Assembly: GCA_037178855.1 (NCBI GenBank) | Contig: JASJZC010000002.1 | Location: 7,948,501-8,012,500 of the forward strand | DNA length: 64,000 bases | DNA from: Oscheius sp. JU75 | Lineage: Eukaryota > Nematoda > Chromadorea > Rhabditida > Rhabditidae | Direction: 5' to 3' | Part shown: positions 23,906 through 34,927 of the stretch, piece after piece | Position numbering within the stretch: position 1 is the first letter of the stretch | How the letters are laid out: every line of letters begins with the position of its first letter | The notes under the pieces: generated by a model | The model's input: only the letters and a program-made list of their open reading frames with translations | What the model was told of the DNA's origin: nothing | Database searches by the model: none | Translations under genes and position numbers: made by a program

Positions 23906-25198
23906 TGATTGGAAAGTGATAAATAGTTGTTGACAGTGACATCAAAATGTGGCGAGTAAAAAGTTCATATTCGCATCAAATTAATCATTAATTAAATTAA
24001 AAAGTTCAAATCATTTTGTGGGTCTTGTCACGATTACCCTGGTTATCAGGGAACGAGATACTGTACTTTTTATTTCCAAAACCCGGCCTATTTTCCCTAG
24101 AGTTCAGTTTAGTGTACGCTTCACTTTATTCATTTTATTTGTAGTTATATTTGAGTGAAAACGTCCATGCTTTTCCCAAATATCGGTACAATAGTCTCGA
24201 AACATATCCTCTAATCTCGTTGTGTGTCCCCGTCCTGCCAGGTTGATCTCATGGGAGCAGTTGCTTATTACCCCCCACACACAACAGTCCAGCCTAATCT
24301 AATACCTGTAGCTGTCTCCTCTGCGTCCTGACCTAGAAATTAAGCTATTCGCTGCGTCTAATTCTAGCTGGACTGTACTCGCGCAGGACGCCAATTTGAA
24401 TGACAGACATTGCGGGAAGACGCGCACTCGGGGACAGCTGTCTCTCTCTGAGGTCACTGCTCCATTTTTTTGTCTTCTTCCTCTCGTTTTTTCTTGTTTT
24501 CGGGCATCTGAACTTGAAAAAAAAAACCGTTTGAAAGCCACATTCGAGTTTCGTTGGAACTGCAATTATGATACTGAGATGAAATTCGAAAAAATTCACC
24601 ACTCTCATATGCCTTTTCTATTATTCATCTCATCTCTGGAAGACAATCCATGATATTCAGCCTGTAAGACAGTCAAAAAGCAGCAAAAAGTTTTACAAAC
24701 AGTCGTAGAAGCTCCTTGGAGATGGAAGATGTATATTTGCAGTGTTCTCCTGCTTTTTTCCCACAAACAGCGGTGCATAATTCAAACAATCGCGGCAAAA
24801 AAGGCGCGCCGTTTTAAACGAGTTCAAAATTTTGAGGTTACGATTTGTTTTTTTACAGAAAGTATACCAGTAAAATGGATGTTTTTATTATTATTAACGT
24901 TATTTCAGGCCGTATTATAGAATTTCTGAATAAATAGAGTAAAGATTGAGCTTTAATGACCTGTCAAATAGACTCTGTACGCGCAGACACTCATTTGATG
25001 CCTCCCAGATAAAAGTCAGTCAATTTTAATCGATTTCTTATCAAAATTCAGTCCCTTTTCCAGCAGTCCATCTGGTAAAAGCGCTCTACCGTGAAACGCG
25101 GTAACAGATTGCTTTCAAAAACCGTGTGACCCGGTCCCAAAAAACTCATTCTCTTTTCCACACACCTTCTCCCCAAAAATTGTCATTTCCATTAGGAG
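23906..25198. other. Intergenic region before SLBP
   Basis: A/T-rich, no supported gene. The start of SLBP is preceded by TTTCCATTAG three bases before the ATG, a probable leader trans-splice or 5' UTR intron acceptor. Confidence 0.45.
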
Positions 25199-27393
25199 AT
25201 GCCGAAGACGCCAGTCAAGTCCGCTCCCAAGACGCCGACGCGAACGTCACCTCGCAAGAAGGTCTGGGCCTCGCCAGCCAAGGCTCCAGTCACCAAACAC
25301 TCTATTTTTGTGAGTTAGATCCTAATTTTGGTTGGAAAACAAGAATTTTTAGGACGAGGCCGAGCTGCCGTCTCTCAACGAGTCCTGGGCTGTCGCCGAG
25401 TCGAACGAGGAAGCATACGAGCGTATTGTTGCCTCCTGCGAACGTGATCGAGCCGCAGCCAGGAAGTCTAGCTGTCCGAAGAAGGTAATTACTGTTTTTT
25501 GTCGAAATCGGTTGGAATTGCAACATTCTTCCCAAAATATGATCTTAAATACCGTTGATCTTTTCGCAAATCTTACCTTCAGCGATTTCTCTCGAAAAAA
25601 ACAACAAAAAGGCCGGAAAAATATAGGATATGAAGCCTAAACTTCAAATTTGTTCGGTAGATTTGCCTGCGTAACACCAAGTTTCAAACTCCCGCCTAGA
25701 AACTCGGCTTAGTATCCAGCGTTCACATGGTCGAAGTTTGATTGCAGTTCAAATCGCTGTTTCTTTCTGTGATCAGACCATACCGACCTCACTTTCAGGC
25801 TCAAACCAAGCCTAAGTATGTCAAGTCGCTTGAGCTGACGGAAACTCTCTATACGGCCAAGACCGAGAAGCGCTCGGAGCGTCTCCGCATCCGCGAGGAG
25901 CGAGTGACCATCCTGGAGGAGCTCCCAGCCCCGAAGACCAGCACTCCGAAGAACCAGAACACGGTAAATTATATAGTTTTGGGATGAAGTAGTTGGAAAA
26001 TTACAGTATGCTACACGCAAGCGTCACCTCTCGAACGCGTCTACGATTCCGGACGAGGGATGCTCGCCGACGAAGCGCCAGGCCCCGCTAGATCGTACCC
26101 CGAACAGTATGGGACGTCCCGTCCGCAAATACGCCCGGGAGGAGGCCACCCCGCCGAGGAGCAGCGCCAGAATTAGGTGATTTTTGCGGCTAACGCCCGT
26201 TTTTGCCTGCAACTTGCCTGTTTCCAAGCCTGGAATCGTCTCAACCCCCTCTAGGAATATGCTCTATTACAGACTCTTCGACTCGTATTCGGCTGCCTCG
26301 AGTCCCGGTAGTGTCAAGTCGCTCTCGGATCCGACCAAGTACTGCAACGACCCGAAGACGCTGGAGAGAAGGACGAAAGAGGTTGAGAAGGCCAAGGCAA
26401 AGCCCATCTATGCCAAATACCTGGCCATGGTTCCGAAAGAGACGCGCATCCGCGAAATTCATCCGAAGACCCCGAACAAGCTGCTCAACTACTCGAGAAG
26501 GTCCTGGGATCAGCAGGTACGTGTCATTTTCGTTACTTTATGGAATAGAGGTCTGTTAAGAGCCACAGGTCATACTGTCAGCTAATAATGTTCATGCCAA
26601 ATGGACAGGCTGATAGAACAAGTTGACAAGTATAGACAAATTTAAGGCTTGGCAGGTACGGACAGAGACATGTAGAAAAATTGACAGACTATGAGGTCCT
26701 AAAAAACAGCTAACAAGACCAAAATGACCGTGACAAACTGAGAGAAGTGGTTGCAGGCGTGAACATAAGTTGACAAGGGGCGGGCTTGGAACAAATAGTG
26801 AAGCCATGTTGACAGGAATAGTTAGATGACAGAAAAATTACATCACTGGGTCAGGGTGAGGATTTTAGCGGATTGACAGTAACAGTGCGATGTGTGTAAA
26901 ATCATGTTTCAGGTGCGCATCTGGAAAAGAAGACTCTACGCCGCCTGTGGTGAGGAGCCATCCGAATCTGTCGCCGGCTCCGACATTGACGATTCCTTCA
27001 ACACGACTGCCCGTACCGAGGTCGATGAGAACGAGAACATCGAGAACAAGCCGACAATCTCGCATGCCCCTATCGAGGTAGGACTGTTTCCCGCTGTCTA
27101 ACTGTCGAGTCAGTTCACATTGTAACTCTCTCACCTCGAGCCGAGCTGCTCGACGGGTCAAAAACAGGCCCGAGCTGCCCAAGTATAGTGAATGGTTTCG
27201 TATTTCAAGAATACGACTTTTCTAAACTTTTTGACTCATAAGCCCATTCCAGATTCGTCCCGAGACCGATGCCATGGCCTCCCTGCTCGGCCGCTTCGAC
27301 ATGGACACGCGCAGTGGCGGTGAGAGCACCTTGAAGGCTCCTACGACCGGTGCAACTGACGGTCCCGTTGATTTTTCGGCTCTCCATCAGTAA
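25199..27393 (+). CDS. SLBP: Histone mRNA stem-loop-binding protein
   Basis: Binds the 3' stem-loop of replication-dependent histone mRNAs and promotes their processing and translation (CDL-1 in Caenorhabditis elegans). Seven exons (25199-25309, 25353-25484, 25799-25963, 26007-26176, 26255-26516, 26913-27077, 27253-27393) give 381 residues with all phases matched. The N-terminus is Lys/Pro/Thr-rich (MPKTPVKSAPKTPTR). The RNA-binding domain at about 219-291 contains DPKTLERRTKEVEKAK, HPKTPNKLLNYSRRSWDQQ and VRIWKRRLY, including the TPNK threonine (Thr265) and the SRRSWDQQ signature. The C-terminus is acidic and variable. The exon 5/6 join falls within the signature (DQQ then VRIW). Identification is secure. 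Confidence 0.96.
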
Positions 27394-28714
27394 TGCCTAC
27401 TGTATCTCTCGTGCCCGCGCCATCTGTATCCCTTCTTCTTTTTAATCAACTATGCCGTTGAACGGCAAAATTTTGCTCCCACCCCCTAAACTCATCATAT
27501 CTCGAATTTGTTGTAATTGCTCCATCGCATCTAACTCCCTTTCTTTTTCGCTCTTCTCTCTTCACGTTTAATATGTTCTCGGCAGATTTGAAAACTGTTA
27601 GATAATGCAAGCTGTAAAATAATAAAGTGACTCCCAGTTCCACGGTATATATTTTTTAGGAAGTCGGAGAGTCTAGAGAGACATGGAGCCAAACGGTAAT
27701 CGACTCTTCAAAAGAGTTCCAGAGTCTCCAGTCACGAAGTTACGGGACAACCGAAATTCGGGCGGCGTTTTGTCTCCATGGCGTAGAACCAAGTGGCGCA
27801 ACGAGTGTTCGCGGGTTCCGGAGTTCGACTCCCGAGCATGAAATTTGTTTGGCTGGCAGTGTTCCTGTTGTCTGGGAAGACCATTCTCTGTCTTCATGAC
27901 TGACTCTTTCTCTTACTATCTCCCAGTCTTTCAATCACCCTATATCCCTGTCTCGTCTTCCTATCTCTCTGACTTCCGTCTCTTTGTCGGGCAGTACCGA
28001 GCGCGCCCCTCTTATATGCAAACCCTAGGGAACCGTGTTGTTGCGCGAAGCTATTCTTTGAAAAACCGCTGCGCGATCGTCGCGTGCAAAGAAAGGGCGA
28101 CGCTTGAGTGGTGGTGGCATGTTGGACATCGGGGGCCTCTTCGAGTCATCGTCATAATCCTCGTCCTCCTTTTTCTTCTTCTAGCCGAAGCAGCTCGTGA
28201 TGAGGTGGCACGCCAGGACGATCGGCGCAAAGAGCAGTGTACCAAGACTCGCGCCCGAAGTCTTGATTACTGTATCGTTATAACAAGTTTGCTGTAGTTC
28301 TTTGGACTTCTAAATGGGAGGAAAGCTTCTGTGGTTTTCGGAAAAAAAAATCGAACATACCAATTAATGTATTCTGGAAAGCGAAGGAGGACAAGTGTTA
28401 ACTACTCGAGAGACAGAGACAGAGTGACAGAGAGAAATAGAGAGAGAGAAAGCGAAACAGTAAGACAATAAGACAGAGAGACATTCTTCACATCTTTATA
28501 CAGAAATACTTTATCACATCTATGAAGCTTGTTTGTGGAAGAGAGATCAAGAGTAGAGAGTTACAGTAGTAGTTCAGCATATGGCAAGGGTAGGGGAGAG
28601 ACTGACACAGGGAAAGAGACGGTAGTACGACTAGATGCAGGAAGTGGTTTGCAAAAAAGCGAGATCAAATACTGGCACACAGAGAGACTATAAACAAAGA
28701 TCACAATTGGGCTT
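27394..28714. other. Convergent 3' region of SLBP and RFX
   Basis: An AATAAA near 27620 probably serves SLBP. A tRNA-like relic lies at 27783-27842, and GACAGAGA-type runs at 28410-28480. No supported gene. Confidence 0.5.
27783..27842 (+). repeat. tRNA-like relic
   Basis: AAGTGGCGCAACGAG resembles an A-box and GGAGTTCGACTCCCG a B-box with its T stem, 30 bp apart. No acceptor stem. Probably a tRNA-derived fragment. Confidence 0.45.
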
Positions 28715-31700
28715 TCAGAGGAGCTCGCCGCCCTCCGCGTTGATTTCCGTTTCGTTGTTGTTCATGGGATAATGGTGGTAGGACATCTAAGCACAGGGTT
28801 TTGTTCAGAAAGTTCAGTTGACTTACCCCGTAGAGCATGGTATCTGCCCCGTTGGGCATGTAGATCTGACGAGAGCCATCCAGAGTGATGGAAGGTAATG
28901 GGTTATTGGTATGGAGACTGTCATCGAAGAGAGGGTAGTCAGATGGCTAAAAATAAATCCTTAGTCTCTGTCTCTCTGTTTCTCCATTTCGCTGTTTTCT
29001 ATCTCTCTTTCTCTCTGTTCCTTTACCCTCTTCCTACCTGGGTAACAACAGCAATCATCGCACGGCCCATAGCCTTGGCTAGACGCGATTCGACCAAATA
29101 TTGCATGTACTCATCGGTCAGGATTCTGATGAGGTGGAAAGAGCCAAAAGAGGCAGCCGACCGAAGAGTTAGATCACGGATGAGGATCGATGTGTAGAAG
29201 CTCCAGTGCTGGAGGAAACTTTTAGCAGCTTGGGTGACTTCCTCGAGGGGCTTGCCGTGGAAGTTCGAGAGAACCTGTACGTTCTGATCAACGATGCTTT
29301 CCATCCATTCAGCCCACTCGTTCATTGAGGCTGTCTTTTGTAGAAGGTCCTAGAAATTCATTGGTTGTACTGTCACTCTCTGACTTACCCTGAACGAGTT
29401 GTGAATCTGGGAGACGACCACAAAGTCACAGCCACACACCCAGCCGGCCTGCTCTTGAACATGATTGATGTCAATCCTGAAAGATGGTGTCCATAAAATA
29501 TAGAAACTGGGTCCAACTTGACATAGTCATTGAACATACACTGAACTTGCTCCGCCTTGAGCAAGACAGCCTTGGCAGCCTGTGCCAGATGGTTCAGAGA
29601 GGTGTAGCGACGGAGTCCTTGGGATAGGTACTTGACTGCCTGGATCTTCTTCTTCTGCAGCATTTCTGGAGCTCCTTTCAGGGCTGTCTTTAAAGAAGAT
29701 TCGGCACTCTTGGCAAAGCTTCGGCACATCTGGGTCAAGTTGGCTGAAAACTTGAGATCTGACAAGGAACAGAGCGGCAGAGAGACGGAGAGACAATGAC
29801 AATACTCACGTGTCATTTGCGACATCAGCACACTCGGGACAAGAATGTCCACAATAACTTGATAGAAGGAGATGTCCATGGTGGTCACGTAGTGCTGGAT
29901 CTGGGGAAGGGTACAGAGCGAGAACAGTTGCTGCTGGCTTAGACGGTCGACTGACAGAGCCTTACTGGAACCAAGAACATTACAGAACTTCTCGAGGCTC
30001 ACTCAATGTCCTCGATGTCATCCGGCTGCCAGAAAGTCGTCCAGATGTCTTCGATCTGGTCGAAGGACAGCATCTTGATGGCGTCCAGGACTTCCTGAAT
30101 GTCTTTTTCACTGTCAGACTGAAAGAAACTTACACTGCAGTTGATTTTGTAGCTTTCCACAAATTTGCAGACATGCGACAAATCGAGACCGAGCTTGCGA
30201 AGATCTCTGTCCAGCTCGTTCGAGGTTTGAAAGTTGACGTGTCTGGGGACATCCCCGGTTCCCAAAGACTGCTTGTCAGCCTCGGTCGCATTAGCCGAAG
30301 AGTACCGGAGAGACGGAGTGACAGCAGCTGGGACCGTGGCCGTGGTGGTCGAATAGGCATTGACAGGACTGTGACTTGCTCTCCTACTCGAATGCGAAAT
30401 TGGCATCGGGTTCGGTCGCTTTACACCCCTGAAACCTTGACAATTCATGTTAGTACATGTCAGTTACGCTCTGACATCCATTGATGGGTCGGGCTGTCTG
30501 TTTAAAGGGCTGTCCGGCTTGATTCGGATTCCATAGTAGTGGTATTTCGAGTTCCCGCGCGTTCCAAGCCGTCTGGTTCGGAGATTTTGAAAGACGTTCC
30601 GAATCAGTTTGCCGAAGCTGGCCGCATTGACTGGATCCAATTTGAACTCACTGCAGTGTCTGCAAATCGGTCTTTATAGGGAGCGAAAACTTCCGGCTAT
30701 TAGGAGAGAGAATGCCTTCCGGTCCCCATGTCTCTCTGTTTCTCTGTTTCTCTGTCTCTCTGACTCTATTTCTCTGACTCTCTGTCTCTCTGTCTTCCTC
30801 GGCTCTCTCCTATTGGGAATGCTTCATAACTCCTTAGAGAGGTTGCTAGGGCGACTCGGACTGGATTAATATGAGGGCACGGATACATTTGAGGGAAAAT
30901 GCCGACTCTGTAATTAGGGTCTAGAAAAGATACACAAACAATCAGACAACTGGCTGGTTCTAAAGCATTCAATCAGGAAAACAGAAAGATTGGAATGGTG
31001 GGACGCCTAGAACTTGAGTGGCGCGTAGTAGCACCCAGAGTAACGAAAAGGAGCTGGCGCCATAGCAACAAAAGTCATGGTAACCGAAAAAGGGTCGGGA
31101 TAGGGGTGGTCAGATGGAATGTGGGGACTGGGGACCACTGAGATCCACTGAGAACCATAGAGACAGAGTGGCAGAGAGACAGAGAGACAGACAAACTCTT
31201 GACTTACTTTCTGTAGTGGTCATAAAGAGTACATCTTGGTAGAGAAGTTCCGTCTGAAGGCTCGTAGTTGTCCAGAAGCCATTGGATCTGAAATTTTGTT
31301 TTTAACTCAATCTTAAATAAGCAGAAGAACCCTCTGGACTCACATGTATTCGTGTCTCTGGGTCGATCCTAAAGATCTCATGAAGAGTCATGCGCGGTCA
31401 GAAGAAGTTGCGGTTCTCAGGCGCGTGCACACAAAGTTGGGGTCGTTTTCGGGCTCGTTGCCCTGGCGACCACGACTGGGCCCTTCGCTTTCCAGGAGGC
31501 AGGAAGCGTCATAAAGAGAGCGAGTGAGGGGGGCTGACCGCCCAGTTTTAGTGAGATTTAGAAACTTCAAAAATCTTGACCTTCTCTTTGACTCATCCTC
31601 ATCCAATAGGGCTCTAGGGGTACGGTAGCTGCCTGGAAGGTAACCTCAAAGATCCTAGTCTCTCTGTCTCTGTCTCTCAGTCTTCCTGTCCCACACCTGT

Positions 31701-32344
31701 CGCGTGTCCACTAATCTTACACCTGTTGACCATCTTCATTATCCAGCTGAAGGGACTCGTTTTGGAAACAGCTGGCAGAGTCACGGAATGCATTAGGCAC
31801 AAAAGAAGCTCTCAGTCATTCAAAAAGAATTCGAGACCCTCTATTGTCCTGTCCTTTAAACTCTCTCCTGACTCTAAATGACCATTTGACTCTGCTGCCC
31901 ATATTAGCAGCGCCCATTAGGTTTCTTAGGGCCAGGTGGCAGTCCCGGAGTCCTATTGATAGGCGGCGATTTTCGCCTAATTAGCCTAGAAGATAAAGAT
32001 GCTTAAAAGAGCCACGCCGCAACATCTGGTCTTGCCTATTGCGCGAAAAAAGCGGGAGAGTAATTGGGCGGCAACAGGCAGACTTACCGTGGCGGGACAG
32101 GCTCTCGTAGCATGCTGTACATTGTTGTGCTCGTCGTCAGCAGAATTCGGAGATTGACCTCCTTGAAGACCAATGTAGGCATTGGGACTGTGAACGTTGC
32201 CGGAGTACTGAAAGTCAGAAATAGTCTCTCTGTCTCTCTGTCTCTCTGTCTCTCTGTCTCTCTGTCTCTCTGTCTCTCTGTCTCTCTGTCTCTCTGTCTC
32301 TCTGTCTCTCTGTCTCTTTGTCTCTCTGTCTCTCTGTCTCTCTG

Positions 32345-32388
<44 letters not shown>

Positions 32389-34885
32389 TCTCTCTGTCTC
32401 TCTGTCTCTCTGTCGAACCGTACCTGATAGTAACTGTAAGTGTCGCCCGGATAGACGCTGTAGGCAGAAGTGCTAAAAAGCGTCATTGAGAGTGACTCTT
32501 GTAAGGGACGTCCTGAAGAGGGTGGGGATGTCAGTGACCGCCGGCTCGCCAGGCACACCTGGCGCCCGCCTTCCTGCCTACGGTAATTAGGCGAGAACCC
32601 GCCGGAAACTGGCCCTCTCTCCCTCTAGCGTTCGAGCAGAATAAGAGCACCAGAGATTTGGGGCAACATTGAGAGGGTCAAAGCGACAACTAGGTATTAA
32701 TGTGAATCAGTTCAAAACTTTCGAGTATTCCACCCCGATTTCGGTTTTCGATTTTCAGTTCTAGCGATGTTCTACTGTCTCTCTATCTCTCTACAAAGTT
32801 GTTGAAGAGGTCAACAACTACGACTTTTTAAAACATCAACAAACTTGGAAAGCAGTGCATGTGTTCAAAAAAGGACATGTAAAGGTTTAGAGCTAAGACA
32901 GGAGTTGGAAGCTACAACCAAGACAGTTAGACAGCTCTTGTGGTCACGTCCAATACTTAGACTAATGCTGATTCTATTTCCTAACTTGTAGTCTAGTAGA
33001 AAGGGTAAGACTCCAATCCCTGACACGTCTAATTAGCTCGGGCTCTATAGAGGCATGTGAGCCAGGGGGCAGGCTTGTTGGAAATAGCCAGCGCGCGCCG
33101 AGAAAAAGAAAGCAAAAGAGGCTATAAGGAAAACTGGGCAGTCTAGTAAGACCGATCTAAGGCCGTGTGGCTCTCTCCTTCTCTATGGAGACGTCATCCG
33201 GCTGTCTTGGATACCAGAGAGCGGAACTCTCGAATCGCCTAGGCGACCCTCGGAGGCCGCGCTCCTTTTCGCCAGGCAACCGTCTCCGTTATCAACCGGC
33301 TCCCCGGCTCTCTGCCTCCCGGCTCAACCAGTAACTACTCTCATTCCTTTTCTGACTGGACTGGCTATTGTCATGGCCCGGTAGGTTCCTTCGCTTTAAC
33401 TGGGTATAAGACAGCGGTGTGAGCCTCTCCCACTCCACTACCTTACCTCGGGCTCGGGCTCTCAGCAGTAGACGAACTTTGTGACATCTGTTTAGAGGTC
33501 ATGATGATTTTTTTTGACTTCGACATGTTCTGCAAAGCTGTAGCCCAGATCAAAATCTACAACTTTGCAGAACATCACAAATATTGAAAATTTGGATCTT
33601 TAGGTGCAAAATAGGTGGTCAAGTTACGGCACGTGGTTAGTGCAGAGGGTATGCCACTAGGTGCGGTTTTAAACCATTATTGGTATATGGACTCATTTTC
33701 AGCTTTGGCATATTTTGTATAATTGTATATCTGCTCATAGGCTACAAGTTTTCAGAACATCGGGGAAGCAAAAGATTGGACCTAGGTGCCGAAAAACGGT
33801 GGCTCAAGTTGAGTGGAAACACTGAACAGCCTAGTCTTCTGTACTGTCTCTCTCTCTCAAACCAACTTTTTTCTCCAGTACCAACTCATCTTCTCCTTCC
33901 GTCACAAATCCGTCCTGTCCTGTGATCCATCCCCGTTACCCTGACTACAATGACTGCATAGTAACCAGCTACTTTTCTCTAAAGCTCCGGTCGGATCTCC
34001 GTCTGGACCACACCCTGGCGTGGAATATTTTATTAGTAGTGACATTAGTACCTGCGCTCTATCAAAACATCGCATTAGACCTTTTAGGGGAATGTTAACA
34101 AAAGTTTGCCAGGTGTGGGAATTGAACCCGGAACCTGTTGCTCCGTAGGCCGCCCACTCACCGACTGCGCCATCAATCCGAAAGCATGGCGCAATTTTGC
34201 TGTACTGTAACTCACCCGTTTTGAAGATGCTGCTGCAGCGGGTAGTCCATACCGCTGAAATCGGTCACGTATTGGGGTGCAGCTGCGGCATAGCCACTCG
34301 CAGTCGTCTCCAGCAAGTCAGAGGCGTCTGAAAAGGCGAAAAAATGCTGTTCGAGCCGGGGTTACTGTAGTTTAGTTTGAACTTAGCACACACTTTTCCA
34401 GTCGTCCTCAGAACTGGGAGGGGTATTCTCCAGAGTCATTCGGCCTTAGAAATGTTAGAATTGAGAATGAAGTGAAGTGAAAGAGCAGAAAGTGACCGGC
34501 CCTTTTGACTACCGTAGTCTGTGGGAAAAATGACTGGTCTCTTAGGAAAGTCCAAGGCGAGAAGTCTTGTTTACAAGGTTTGAGACCCTACCGGCGACAA
34601 ATTATGACAAATTTCCACCTGGCATAGGGCAAGAGAAAGGAAAGCTGGACTTTGATAGCTCCAATGATCGGCTACTAGTAGATACTAGTAGCCGATCATT
34701 GGTACTAGTAGATGTAGTAGATACTGTCTGGAGGGAGAGAACAGTGTTCTCTCCCGTACCGTCAAGAAAACTTTTTTCTTTTCAAACGTAGTAATCTACA
34801 GAAGTGGCATCTCCCATCTCCTGTTATCCCATGGTCTCTTTCTCTCTTTCTTTTTTTCTCTCTTTCTCTCTGTCTCACTGTCGCT

Positions 34886-34927
<42 letters not shown>

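Noticed and set aside
31986-32558. Long opposing frames rich in SLSLCLS and RDRETERQ
   Set aside because: Generated by the CTGTCTCT microsatellite in an RFX intron; only the flanking RFX exons are real.
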